Origin: RGIG5612 sp964528825
GTDB lineage: Bacteria > Bacillota > Clostridia > Lachnospirales > Lachnospiraceae
Direction of reading: 5' to 3'
Length of the DNA: 32,001 nt
Assembly: GCA_964528825.1 (NCBI GenBank)
Contig: CAZGVB010000017.1
Span: 1 to 32,001, forward strand
The notes below the pieces were generated by a model, which had not been told where the DNA came from, ran no database searches, and worked only from the letters and a program-made list of their open reading frames with translations. Positions 14,909-23,479 of the stretch are shown here, one piece after another; positions within the stretch are counted from its first letter, which is position 1; every line of letters starts with the position of its first letter. Made by a program: the position numbers and the translations under genes.

Positions 14909-16279
14909 TCACCCTTTAAGCAGATCATCTGCGATATTTACAACATCTCCGGCACCCATAGTTATCAACAGGTCGCCGTCAGAACAATTTTGCGGCAAAA
15001 ATTTTTCGATCTCTTCAAAGGTCGGCATGTAATAGCATTCTGTCCCGAGCTCTGCGATCTTCTTTTGAAGATCTGCAGATGAGATGCCATATATATTTTC
15101 CTCTCTCGCAGGATAGATATCCGGCAATATGACCACGTCGGCCTCAGACAGCGCCTTTGCAAATTCATCAAGCAATGCCAGCGTCCTCGTATATGTATGC
15201 GATTGAAATACTACCCAAAGCTTGCCATGCGGGATGCTCTTTGCCGCCTTTATAGTGGCATTTATCTCATCGGGATGATGAGCATAATCATCTATGACAG
15301 TCACACCGCCCAGCTTGCCCTTGTACTCAAACCTTCGTTCGACGCCGGTAAAATGTCCCATATATTCGCATGTCTTTTCCGGTGAGATGCCGCATATATC
15401 GGCAACCGCTGCCGCTGCCAGAGAGTTGCTCACGTTATGCTCTCCCGGTATGCCGAGCTTTACATGTCCCGCCTTTTCTCCGTGTCTTATAAGATCATAG
15501 CTGCCGCAGGAATATTCGTCATATGATATATTTTGCGCCGTAAAGTCACTGTCTGTGTCCAGTCCGTATGTTACGACCCTGCATTCCAGTCCCTGCGTAA
15601 AATATTCCACATTCTCTATCTGCGAATTGATGACCAACGCTCCGTCCTTTGGAACAAGTCTCGCAAACTCGCGGAAGTTTTCGCGGATATCATCTATATC
15701 CTTAAAATAATCCAGATGGTCTGCCTTCACATTCAATATGACCGCTATCTTCGGAAAGAATGAAAGGAAGCTGCTCTTGTATTCACAGGCCTCAGCTATC
15801 ATATAGTCGGAGCCGCCTATTCTCGTATTGCTGTTTATGGCAGGCATAATGCCGCCTAAGAGTATGGTCGGATCCATTTGCGCATCCATGAATATCTGCG
15901 AGATAACGGATGTAGTCGTGGTCTTGCCATGTGTACCCGAAACGCATATGACATCCTTATATTGCTGCATCAGCCTTCCTAAAAATTCGGCACGGGTTAT
16001 TATGGGGATACCCATCTCTCTTGCGCGGACTAATTCCTCATTTTCATCGGAAATGGCCGCCGTATAAACCACAAGACCTATATCATCTGTGATATTTTCC
16101 GCCTTTTGCCCTATATAAATACGCGCACCGTGCTCCGCAAGCTCATCCGTAAGAGCGGAGCTTTTGACATCCGATCCCGATACGGTATATCCTCTCTTCA
16201 AAAGAATATGCGCAAGAGAGCTCATGCTGATGCCGCCTATTCCCATAAAATGAACTGTTTTATCTTTATCTAAAGCCAT
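14909..16279 (-). CDS. murC: UDP-N-acetylmuramate--L-alanine ligase
   Basis: MurC adds L-alanine to UDP-MurNAc using ATP, the first step of the peptidoglycan stem peptide, in the cytoplasm. The 456-residue length is normal. Visible are the N-terminal Rossmann segment HFMGIGGISMSSLA (10-23), the ATP-binding loop GTHGKTTTT (115-123), the HNVSN motif of the central domain, ERRFEYKG and DDYAHHPDEI of the C-terminal ligase domain. ATG 16279 follows GGGAGA at a good distance. It lies 27 bases after xth on the same strand. Its 3' end touches the DnaA-box region; the first box-like sequence begins right at the stop codon. Confidence 0.96.
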   Translation of the reverse strand: MALDKDKTVHFMGIGGISMSSLAHILLKRGYTVSGSDVKSSALTDELAEHGARIYIGQKAENITDDIGLVVYTAAISDENEELVRAREMGIPIITRAEFLGRLMQQYKDVICVSGTHGKTTTTSVISQIFMDAQMDPTILLGGIMPAINSNTRIGGSDYMIAEACEYKSSFLSFFPKIAVILNVKADHLDYFKDIDDIRENFREFARLVPKDGALVINSQIENVEYFTQGLECRVVTYGLDTDSDFTAQNISYDEYSCGSYDLIRHGEKAGHVKLGIPGEHNVSNSLAAAAVADICGISPEKTCEYMGHFTGVERRFEYKGKLGGVTVIDDYAHHPDEINATIKAAKSIPHGKLWVVFQSHTYTRTLALLDEFAKALSEADVVILPDIYPAREENIYGISSADLQKKIAELGTECYYMPTFEEIEKFLPQNCSDGDLLITMGAGDVVNIADDLLKG

Positions 16280-16306
16280 TTTTATCTCCCTGCCTCTTTA
16301 TATTCT

Positions 16307-17062
16307 TCAAAGTCCTATATCCAGCTCTACCGGGCAATGATCCGATCCGAATACATCGGTAAGTATCTTCGCATCATCTATATATTGTCTGATAGAGTCT
16401 GAAACAATAAAGTAGTCGATACGCCATCCCGCATTTTTTTCCCTTGCATGAAATCTGTATGACCACCATGAATACATCTGATCCCTGTCCGGATAAAGAT
16501 ATCTGAATGTATCCGTAAAGCCGCTGCCGAGAGCTGCTGTCATTTTTGCTCTTTCCTCGTCCGTAAATCCCGAGTGCCCCCTGTTGCTCTTTGCATTCTT
16601 GATATCGATCTCTTCATGAGCGACATTAAGGTCTCCGCAATATATAACAGGCTTTTTTTCATCAAGGCCCTTTATATACGAAAGGAAATCATCCTCCCAG
16701 CGCATGCGGTAATCAAGCCTCTTCAGCTCTTCTCCCGAGTTCGGTACATAAACGGCAACAAAGAAGAAGTCATCAAACTCCGCGGTTATGACTCTTCCCT
16801 CTTCATCATGCTCCTCTATACCTATGCCGTATGTAACGCTGATCGGCTCTTTTTTTGTAAAAACCGCCGTTCCGGAATATCCCGGCCTCTTTGCGCAGTT
16901 CCAATATTGATGATATCCGGGCAGCTCCAGACTCACCTGTCCGGGTGAGACCTTCGTCTCCTGAAGGCACAATATATCGGCATCCGCGGCATTAAAGAAA
17001 TCAAGAAATCCCTTTTTTATGCATGCTCTTATTCCGTTAACATTCCATGATATAAGCTTCAT
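16307..17062 (-). CDS. xth: Exodeoxyribonuclease III (AP endonuclease)
   Basis: The 251-residue protein is a full-length ExoIII-type base-excision repair enzyme that cleaves abasic sites and removes 3' blocks. Conserved metal and catalytic residues are seen in order: SWNVNGIRA (N7), LQETK (E35), PNSGEELKRLDYR, YCGDLNVAH (D and N of the catalytic pair), WWSYRFHAREKNAGWRIDYF and the final GSDHCPVELDI (D-H pair). ATG 17062 follows AAAGGA at nine bases; that site lies just before a 40-base tandem duplication that also contains the end of the upstream gene. It appears co-transcribed with murC (27-base gap). Confidence 0.95.
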   Translation of the reverse strand: MKLISWNVNGIRACIKKGFLDFFNAADADILCLQETKVSPGQVSLELPGYHQYWNCAKRPGYSGTAVFTKKEPISVTYGIGIEEHDEEGRVITAEFDDFFFVAVYVPNSGEELKRLDYRMRWEDDFLSYIKGLDEKKPVIYCGDLNVAHEEIDIKNAKSNRGHSGFTDEERAKMTAALGSGFTDTFRYLYPDRDQMYSWWSYRFHAREKNAGWRIDYFIVSDSIRQYIDDAKILTDVFGSDHCPVELDIGL

Positions 17063-17073
17063 CCTGCATGATC

Positions 17074-17152
17074 CTTTCCCGGCCTGTCATTTATCCATGC
17101 TTATGACATATGGCTTTCCCGGCCTGTCACTCCTCCATGCTTATGACATATG
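17074..17152. repeat. 40-bp tandem duplication at a gene end
   Basis: Positions 17074-17112 and 17114-17152 match at 36 of 39 bases with a 40-base period. The right copy includes the last codons (YVISMEE) and stop of the large membrane-anchored protein gene; the left copy is a non-coding duplicate in the short gap before xth. Confidence 0.85.
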
Positions 17153-19631
17153 TCTTCCCCGATGCTTCAAACAGCTCTTCTATGCTGTCCCATGACCAAA
17201 CGACCTTTTCCCTTGTGCTTGCATTATATGCCGTTATATTGTCATTTGTATCATATCCGAAAAAGATATATGTCCCGTCTTCTCTCTCCCATACTATAGG
17301 AATCTTTGATCCCGTAAAATACATAGCCTGCGTAAGCGTGATGCCGGTAACATTTATAAATTGCCTGTCTGCTGCCATTTCGTAGGCTTTTTCGAAATTG
17401 GTCTGTGACATCTCAACCGATGACGGAATAATGCCTCTCTTATAGAACAATCGTCCCTGCGAATCGCATACCATGCCCGCGCTTTCATAGGCACTTCTTA
17501 TAGCCTCGCCCGCGTCTGTATATGCAGCTTCTACCTCACCCTCTGCATATACATAATATTTTCCGCTCGTATCTATAACATTCAATATGTCAGATGTTCT
17601 CTCATCTGTCAGCATCACGGCTGTATCGGTCGCTATCTCAAGCTCTCCGGCGCTGGTCGCCTGACCGGCGAATTTTATATAGCTTACAGTCCTCTTGACA
17701 TCCTCATAGTCCGTAAATGATGACATGGAAAGATATGTCTCGAGTCCTGTCGCAAAGAGCGTATAGTCGTCGGCGTCATTCAGCCCGTCTTCTGTAAGAT
17801 ATGCTTTTTTTGCGACCACCCTGTTATATTCATTTTCAGACCTTATAAAATATGCCTCTCCGGATGACGCCTCGCTTTGTATGGTCAGTGCATCATTTAT
17901 AACATAAAGGTCAGTCATAAGCAGATATTCATTTCCGGAGTCTTCCTCATAGATGTCATCTGCATCTCCTTGTCCGTATACAAGATCCTTGTTCAGGAAG
18001 CCGAGTGCCTTTATGCTGCATCCGTCATCAGCAGTGACCTTATATCCTTCTCCGGTATCAAGATCGAGCACATTGATCAACTTTGCACCATTGATATTGC
18101 CGCCCTCATGCCATGCGATGCTGCTTCCTTCAGGATGCAGGACATATGCTCCCGCCGTGAGATCGTCCGTGATAACCTCGACGCTGTCGTCTTCTATATC
18201 CATCCTGTACAGATATTTATCTGCTATGATATATAGGTCATTTTTTTCATTCAGATAAAAGAGCTCACCTATATAATTTTTAAGTATCTCAAATGTAAGA
18301 TCTGTCTGGATAAAGACCTGTTCCTTGATCAGACTGTTCTCGGGATAATATGTATATACGCCTATGCCTACCTTACCCTCATGCAAGCCCGCGTTCATAT
18401 ATCCGTAGATTATAAACTGAATGCTGCCGTCATCCGATACTCTGACTATTTTTATATCATGCTGATCCAGATTGCCTCTCTTGTCGTCTATACCGCCCGA
18501 GAAGGAGAATATCTTTCTTAAGGACTTTTTGTCCGTATCCATCTCCCACAGCACATCATTCAGAACAAAACATGAGAGATTGCCTGATGAGTTGCACATC
18601 ATCTCGATATCCTTATCGCTTGTGATGCCGGCCTTTACGGATTTGCTGCCTACTGCGTCCTCGGCAGATGGATCGAAGATCTGATCGGCAGTCCTGTCGA
18701 AATCAAGTATATATGAGCCTGTATCCGTAACACGCATCCTGTAATAATCTGTGATCTCGTAATATTCGGTTGTATCTCCCTCGCTCCTGGAGGCTATATA
18801 ATTAAGAAGAAAATATCCTATCTCACCATCCGAATCCAATATCTCTATATCCGGATCTCCTGCAGGTGTCATCTTCATCTGTCCCCATGTAATGCCGGAT
18901 ACCGACGAATATATGGACATCTCGCTGAAATCCGTATTATCGTTTTTCAGATAATCTGTCGCGATATTTTCCGTTATGAATTCCTTTGATGCGTCATCTG
19001 ATACATTATAAATACACCTGTTAAATTCCAGCATCATATCTATCTGTGCGGAAAGTGTTGTCCCTGTATCCTTTTTAAGCCGCGTATAATAATGTATTTC
19101 ATCGCCTCCCTTTTCCGTAAGGATGATATCCAGAACATATTCCTTGCCGGATTCGATGATATTATCCGCCCTTAAGGTGCCGCTCAGTGTATCATCTTCC
19201 GATTCACTTAATGTCACTTGAGATTCCTGCATAAGACTGTTATCGTCTGTATCGAATATCTTGAACCTTACTCCGTCGATCTTGCTTCCATAGAGCTCTA
19301 TATGTATAGGTATATCATATCCGTCCTCAAGCACATATATGTTGCGGCGTATAAAATGCGTATCCATCTCGTCTGCGTATCCATGCAGCAGATTGATCCT
19401 GTGATCTGCATATTCAAATTCCACGGTCGGGAAGGAAGGCGTCGGCATGACCTCATAATGTATTGTTTCCACGCCGGTCTTTTGACGATATTTTGTCACT
19501 AGAAGGACCGCCGCGGTTATCATCGCGATCAATACGACGCCCAGTATACATATAAGTATCCTGTGACTGTACATCCAATTTCTTCTTGCATATTTTTTAT
19601 AGCTGGAATGCTTTACTCTGGCCTTTTTCAT
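17127..19631 (-). CDS. Large membrane-anchored protein of unknown function
   Basis: I do not recognise this 834-residue protein. It has a very basic N-terminus (KKARVKHSSYKKYARRN), one membrane helix (about 24-46) and a large, acidic, probably extracytoplasmic part. Residues about 330-600 contain recurring segments of the kind ILHPEGSSIAW...LINVLDLDTGEGYKV, reminiscent of beta-propeller (TolB/PD40-like) blades, though no repeat is clean. There are no catalytic motifs that I can name. ATG 19631 is preferred over ATG 19640 because a TATAAT box at 19647-19642 would start transcription near 19635. Neither start has a ribosome binding site. It is the first gene of a minus-strand series leading to xth and murC, so a cell-envelope role is possible but unproven. 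Confidence 0.7.
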   Translation of the reverse strand: MKKARVKHSSYKKYARRNWMYSHRILICILGVVLIAMITAAVLLVTKYRQKTGVETIHYEVMPTPSFPTVEFEYADHRINLLHGYADEMDTHFIRRNIYVLEDGYDIPIHIELYGSKIDGVRFKIFDTDDNSLMQESQVTLSESEDDTLSGTLRADNIIESGKEYVLDIILTEKGGDEIHYYTRLKKDTGTTLSAQIDMMLEFNRCIYNVSDDASKEFITENIATDYLKNDNTDFSEMSIYSSVSGITWGQMKMTPAGDPDIEILDSDGEIGYFLLNYIASRSEGDTTEYYEITDYYRMRVTDTGSYILDFDRTADQIFDPSAEDAVGSKSVKAGITSDKDIEMMCNSSGNLSCFVLNDVLWEMDTDKKSLRKIFSFSGGIDDKRGNLDQHDIKIVRVSDDGSIQFIIYGYMNAGLHEGKVGIGVYTYYPENSLIKEQVFIQTDLTFEILKNYIGELFYLNEKNDLYIIADKYLYRMDIEDDSVEVITDDLTAGAYVLHPEGSSIAWHEGGNINGAKLINVLDLDTGEGYKVTADDGCSIKALGFLNKDLVYGQGDADDIYEEDSGNEYLLMTDLYVINDALTIQSEASSGEAYFIRSENEYNRVVAKKAYLTEDGLNDADDYTLFATGLETYLSMSSFTDYEDVKRTVSYIKFAGQATSAGELEIATDTAVMLTDERTSDILNVIDTSGKYYVYAEGEVEAAYTDAGEAIRSAYESAGMVCDSQGRLFYKRGIIPSSVEMSQTNFEKAYEMAADRQFINVTGITLTQAMYFTGSKIPIVWEREDGTYIFFGYDTNDNITAYNASTREKVVWSWDSIEELFEASGKTYVISMEE

Positions 19632-19641
19632 GTCATGCATG

Positions 19642-19670
19642 ATTATACAAACTTTTTTACTGAGCTACAA
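19642..19670 (-). promoter_or_regulatory. Promoter of the large membrane-anchored protein gene
   Basis: Minus-strand TTGTAG (19670-19665), a 17-base spacer and perfect TATAAT (19647-19642) predict a start near 19635, only about four bases before ATG 19631. No ribosome binding site fits in that leader. Confidence 0.55.
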
Positions 19671-19696
19671 GAACGTTGATGTGAAAAGATCTTGCA

Positions 19697-19839
19697 GCTG
19701 CGGGGTAATCGCCCGAAAACTTTTCATGTATGAATCCTGTTTCGACACTGCAAAGTGTGATGATATGCCGCAAAAATGATAGCGAGGCTTTCGTAGGGAC
19801 GAGCACACCGGCAGTGTCGGCGGGCAATTACCCTGCAGC
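19697..19839. repeat. Structured intergenic repeat, long copy
   Basis: An outer stem pairs 19697-19715 with 19821-19839 (17 Watson-Crick pairs, one G-T, one mismatch). An inner perfect stem pairs CGACACTGC (19743-19751) with GCAGTGTCG (19811-19819). The core between the inner arms is nearly identical to 30086-30161, including GCGAGGCTTTCGTAGGGACGAGC. It fills much of the 415-base gap before ilvB (19641-20055), in which no gene is seen. Confidence 0.8.
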
Positions 19840-20004
19840 GACCGGTACCGATGTTTGCCTGTAAATGTTCGTCTATACAAGAATTTTTTGGCAATTGCAA
19901 TGCAATAACTTATATCTGTACAAAAAGATCTCATTTAAAGCAAACTATCGGGACAAGAGTTACAATTTTTGTTTTAAATACTATGCAATCTGCTAAAAAA
20001 TAGG

Positions 20005-20010
20005 TATAAT
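20005..20010 (+). promoter_or_regulatory. Probable ilvB -10 box
   Basis: A perfect TATAAT lies 45 bases before the ilvB start; the -35 region is poor (TATGCA at 17 bases), which hints at an activator or another arrangement. No T-box or leader peptide is apparent. Confidence 0.4.
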
Positions 20011-20055
20011 TCAAAATTAATCATACGGTTTGCACTTTAGGGAGGAGATATCACA

Positions 20056-21762
20056 ATGAAGCTTACCGGCGCAAAGATCTTAATGGAGTGCCTGCTTGAA
20101 CAGGGTGTTGATACCATCTTCGGCTATCCCGGCGGAACCATCCTTAATGTTTATGACGAATTGTACAATTATACAGACAAGATACACCATTATCTTACCG
20201 CTCATGAGCAGGGTGCATCCCATGCCGCGGACGGATATGCCAGAAGCACCGGAAAGGTCGGCGTATGCTTTGCGACCAGCGGACCGGGGGCTACCAATCT
20301 TACCACGGGCATAGCTACGGCATATATGGATTCTTCTCCTGTCGTATTTATAACTTGCAATGTGAGTGAAGACCTTCTCGGCAAGGACTCCTTCCAGGAG
20401 GTAGATATCACAGGCATCGCGATGCCTATCACAAAGATGAATTATGTCGTAAGAGACGCAGGCGACCTTGCAAATGTCATCCGTATGGCCTTTGCTGTCG
20501 CAAGATCAGGCAGACCCGGCCCCGTCCTTATAGATATTCTTAAAAATGTAACGGCACAGGAGGCCGAATATACAAGGCTCGATATAAAGGAGCACAGCAG
20601 CTGCGGAAAGCTCGGCAAGCTGACCGCCAGATCCTCCAATAATTTCAAGGCACCCGATCCCGATAAGGAGGATATCGATAAGCTCATATCCATGATAAAC
20701 GAATCCAAAAAGCCTCTTATCATATGCGGCGGCGGTGTCGTAAGGAGCCGCGCTCAAGAGGAATTTACAAGATTTGCGGAGACTGCCGATGCTCCTGTTG
20801 CCATCACTGTCATGGGCGGAGGCGGCATATGCGGACGCAACCCCCTTGCCACAGGCATGATAGGCATGCACGGCACGCAGGCTTCAAACAATGCCGTTGA
20901 TGCATGCGATCTGCTTATTGCCGTAGGATGCAGATTCTCGGACAGGGTCGCTCTTGATCCCTCCACCTTTGCATCAAATGCAAAGATCGTCCAGATAGAT
21001 ATAGACCGCTCAGAGATCTCAAAGAATGTCAAAACGGATCATCATATCATAGGTGATGCAAAGAAGGTACTTGCCGTGCTCAATGAAAAGCTCACCCAGC
21101 AATCACATGAGGAATGGAAGAAATATGTATTCTCATTTCCTATTGAGACCGAATATGACGATGTCCGCGGCAAGCTGACACCGAAGCAGATCCTTCAGGC
21201 TATCGCAGAGCTCTGTCCTCAGGATACTATCGTTTCGACTGATGTCGGACAGCATCAGATGTGGGCTATACAGCATTTTCATTTTGACTATGCGGGACAG
21301 CTCCTTACATCCGGAGGCTTCGGCACCATGGGCTTCGGCCTCGGTGCGGCTATAGGTGCCAAGGTAGGCAACCCTGACAAGACAGTCATTCATATTGCGG
21401 GTGACGGATGCTTTCGCATGAACTGCCATGAGCTTTGCACAGAGCAATATTATAATATCCCGGTCATCACGTTCGTATTTGATAACGGCACACTCGGAAT
21501 GGTACGCCAATGGCAGAATCTGATATATAAAAAGAGATTTTCACAGACGACTCTTGACAGAGGACCCGATTTTGTAAAGCTGGCACAGGCATACGGCCTT
21601 AAGGGCAGACGCGTCACAAATGACGAGGAGCTGCGTTCGGCTATAAAGGATGCTCTGGAATGCGGCATCGGATATGTCATTGACTGCGCTATAGACATAG
21701 ACGAAATGGTCCGTCCTATGGTAGGCGGCGGAAGTCCCATCACAGACTTCCTGGCGATTTAA
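20056..21762 (+). CDS. ilvB: Acetolactate synthase large (catalytic) subunit
   Basis: The 568-residue ThDP enzyme condenses two pyruvates (or pyruvate and 2-ketobutyrate) to the first common intermediates of valine/leucine and isoleucine synthesis. Landmarks are the catalytic glutamate E51 in AHEQGASHAADGYAR, the FAD-domain segment, and the ThDP/Mg motif from GDG (449-451) to DNG (476-478). The length is typical. ATG 20056 follows GGGAGGAG at eight bases. The regulatory subunit ilvN starts 11 bases after the stop, and ilvC overlaps ilvN, so ilvBNC form one operon. The presence of ilvN and of the biosynthetic partners argues for the anabolic enzyme rather than catabolic AlsS. Confidence 0.95.
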   Translation: MKLTGAKILMECLLEQGVDTIFGYPGGTILNVYDELYNYTDKIHHYLTAHEQGASHAADGYARSTGKVGVCFATSGPGATNLTTGIATAYMDSSPVVFITCNVSEDLLGKDSFQEVDITGIAMPITKMNYVVRDAGDLANVIRMAFAVARSGRPGPVLIDILKNVTAQEAEYTRLDIKEHSSCGKLGKLTARSSNNFKAPDPDKEDIDKLISMINESKKPLIICGGGVVRSRAQEEFTRFAETADAPVAITVMGGGGICGRNPLATGMIGMHGTQASNNAVDACDLLIAVGCRFSDRVALDPSTFASNAKIVQIDIDRSEISKNVKTDHHIIGDAKKVLAVLNEKLTQQSHEEWKKYVFSFPIETEYDDVRGKLTPKQILQAIAELCPQDTIVSTDVGQHQMWAIQHFHFDYAGQLLTSGGFGTMGFGLGAAIGAKVGNPDKTVIHIAGDGCFRMNCHELCTEQYYNIPVITFVFDNGTLGMVRQWQNLIYKKRFSQTTLDRGPDFVKLAQAYGLKGRRVTNDEELRSAIKDALECGIGYVIDCAIDIDEMVRPMVGGGSPITDFLAI

Positions 21763-21773
21763 GGAGGTATGAC

Positions 21774-22325
21774 ATGAGCGAAGCAAAAAGGCATACTTTA
21801 TCCGTACTTGTAGACAATGAGGCAGGAGTACTTTCACAGGTTTCCAGACTCTTTTCCAGAAAAGGATATAATATTGAATCCCTCGCCGTGGGAGCTACCG
21901 ATGACCGCGCAGTATCCCGTATCACCATAGAGGTCATTACAACCGAAGAACGCATAAATCTGCTGTCAAATCAGCTGTGCAAGCTTATCCCCGTACACTC
22001 GGTACGCATTCTCTCAGAGGATATCTCCATCAGGAGAGAGCTGGTACTGATCAAGGTGAAGGCTCCTGCCGGATCAAACAGGAATGAGCTTATACAGATA
22101 GCAAATATATTCCGAGCTTCCATTATCGATGTATCACTGGGTGCCCTTACCTTTGCCATTATCGGCGATGAGGATAAGATAAAGGCTTTTGAAAGCATCC
22201 TGTCCGAATTTGAGATCCTGGAGCTTGTACGCACGGGTATCGTGGCTCTCGAAAGAGGTCAGGAAACTATATATGATAAAACAAAGGTTAAAGGAGAATT
22301 TGATTATGGCAAAAATGTATTATGA
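21774..22325 (+). CDS. ilvN: Acetolactate synthase small (regulatory) subunit
   Basis: The 183-residue protein starts with an ACT domain (HTLSVLVDNEAGVLSQVSRLFSRKGYNIESLAV, residues 6-38), followed by the ALS small-subunit C-terminal domain. It binds the large subunit, stimulates it and confers valine feedback inhibition. ATG 21774 follows AAGGAGG. The last 20 bases overlap the start of ilvC in a different frame, an unusually long overlap that suggests coupled translation. The protein is slightly longer than the minimal form (about 160 residues) because of its C-terminal tail. Some annotations call this gene ilvH. Confidence 0.94.
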   Translation: MSEAKRHTLSVLVDNEAGVLSQVSRLFSRKGYNIESLAVGATDDRAVSRITIEVITTEERINLLSNQLCKLIPVHSVRILSEDISIRRELVLIKVKAPAGSNRNELIQIANIFRASIIDVSLGALTFAIIGDEDKIKAFESILSEFEILELVRTGIVALERGQETIYDKTKVKGEFDYGKNVL

Positions 22326-23325
22326 AAAAGATTGTGATCTCAGTGCTCTTGACGGAAAGAAGATCGCGATCATAGGCTATGGTTCACAGGGACATGCTCA
22401 TGCTCAGAATCTTCGTGATTCCGGATGTGATGTCATCGTAGGCCTGCGCAAAGGGGGAAAGAGCTGGCCTGTTGCAGAGAGGGACGGTTTTCAGGTAATG
22501 GAAGTATCTGAAGCCACAAAAGCTGCCGATATCATCATGATCCTTATCAACGATGAAAGACAGGCCGACATGTATAAGAAGGACATCGCACCTTACCTTA
22601 CAGACGGCAAGGCTATCGCATTCGCTCACGGCTTCAATATCAGATATAAGCAGATCGTGCCTCCGGCCGGAGTCGATGTATTTATGGCTGCTCCTAAGGG
22701 ACCGGGACATACAGTAAGAAGCCAATATGTGGCAGGAAAGGGCGTACCTTGCCTGATCGCCGTAGAGCAGGATGCTACAGGCAAATGCTATGATATAGCT
22801 CTTGCATATATCGCAGGCATCGGCGGAGCCAGAGCAGGCATCATGGAGACAACTATGCATGACGAGACAGAGACCGACCTCTTCGGAGAGCAGACTGTAC
22901 TTTGCGGCGGCGTAGTAGATCTTATGCAATGCGGCTTTGAGGTATTGGTTGAGGCAGGATATGCTCCTGAAAATGCTTACTTCGAGTGCATTCACGAGAT
23001 GAAGCTCATCGTCGATCTTATCAACAAGGGCGGCGTACAGGCTATGAACTATTCCATTTCAGATACAGCCGAATATGGTGAATATGTATCCGGTCCGCGC
23101 GTAATTCCTCACGAGCAGACAAAGGAAAATATGAGAGCTGTTCTTAAGGATATCCAGGACGGCACATTCGCAGGAAAGTGGATCGCAGAGAACAAGAACG
23201 GACGTACATTCTTCAACTCAAAGAGAGATCAGCTTAAGGATCATCCTATGGAGCTTGTCGGCAAACAGCTGCGTGAGCAGATGCTTTGGAAGAATGATTC
23301 CAATCTTGATAACGCATCCAATTAA
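22306..23325 (+). CDS. ilvC: Ketol-acid reductoisomerase
   Basis: IlvC isomerises and reduces acetolactate or acetohydroxybutyrate to the dihydroxy acids, using NAD(P)H and Mg. The 339-residue length is that of the short class I enzyme. The Rossmann motif GYGSQGHAHAQNLRDSG starts near residue 24, GLRKGGKSW follows (basic and Ser residues in the cofactor-specificity loop suggest NADPH), and the knotted C-terminal domain has the metal ligands in DLFGEQTVLCGG and ECIHEMKLIVD. ATG 22306 follows AAAGGAG at nine bases and lies inside the end of ilvN (20-base overlap). An upstream in-frame extension to 22189 is ruled out by the family start and the ribosome binding site. Two hairpin terminators follow. 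Confidence 0.96.
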   Translation: MAKMYYEKDCDLSALDGKKIAIIGYGSQGHAHAQNLRDSGCDVIVGLRKGGKSWPVAERDGFQVMEVSEATKAADIIMILINDERQADMYKKDIAPYLTDGKAIAFAHGFNIRYKQIVPPAGVDVFMAAPKGPGHTVRSQYVAGKGVPCLIAVEQDATGKCYDIALAYIAGIGGARAGIMETTMHDETETDLFGEQTVLCGGVVDLMQCGFEVLVEAGYAPENAYFECIHEMKLIVDLINKGGVQAMNYSISDTAEYGEYVSGPRVIPHEQTKENMRAVLKDIQDGTFAGKWIAENKNGRTFFNSKRDQLKDHPMELVGKQLREQMLWKNDSNLDNASN

Positions 23326-23345
23326 TTTTGATCTTTTTCTTGAGG

Positions 23346-23372
23346 CAGGCAGCGCGTTTGCGCTGCCTGTTT
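23346..23372 (+). terminator. Hairpin after ilvC (first)
   Basis: CAGGCAGCGC and GCGCTGCCTG pair perfectly around GTTT, followed by TTTCGG. The T tract is short, so this may be a partial terminator or a 3'-end stabiliser. Confidence 0.6.
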
Positions 23373-23412
23373 CGGATAGAGCATCTTTCAAGACATTTTT
23401 TCATTGATTTTT

Positions 23413-23442
23413 GTTAAGAATACTTTTTTCTTAACGTTTTTT
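23413..23442 (+). terminator. Intrinsic terminator after ilvC (second)
   Basis: GTTAAGAA and TTCTTAAC pair around a seven-base loop and are followed by G and six T. The stem is AT-rich and 38 bases before the ilvD start codon, so it could also be an attenuator for ilvD. Confidence 0.5.
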
Positions 23443-23479
23443 GATCAAAGACACTTTTTGATCAGGGGAGATATATATT

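Noticed and set aside
17074..17152. CRISPR-like repeat pair
   Set aside because: Two near-identical 39-base copies with a one-base gap are a tandem duplication, not repeat-spacer units.
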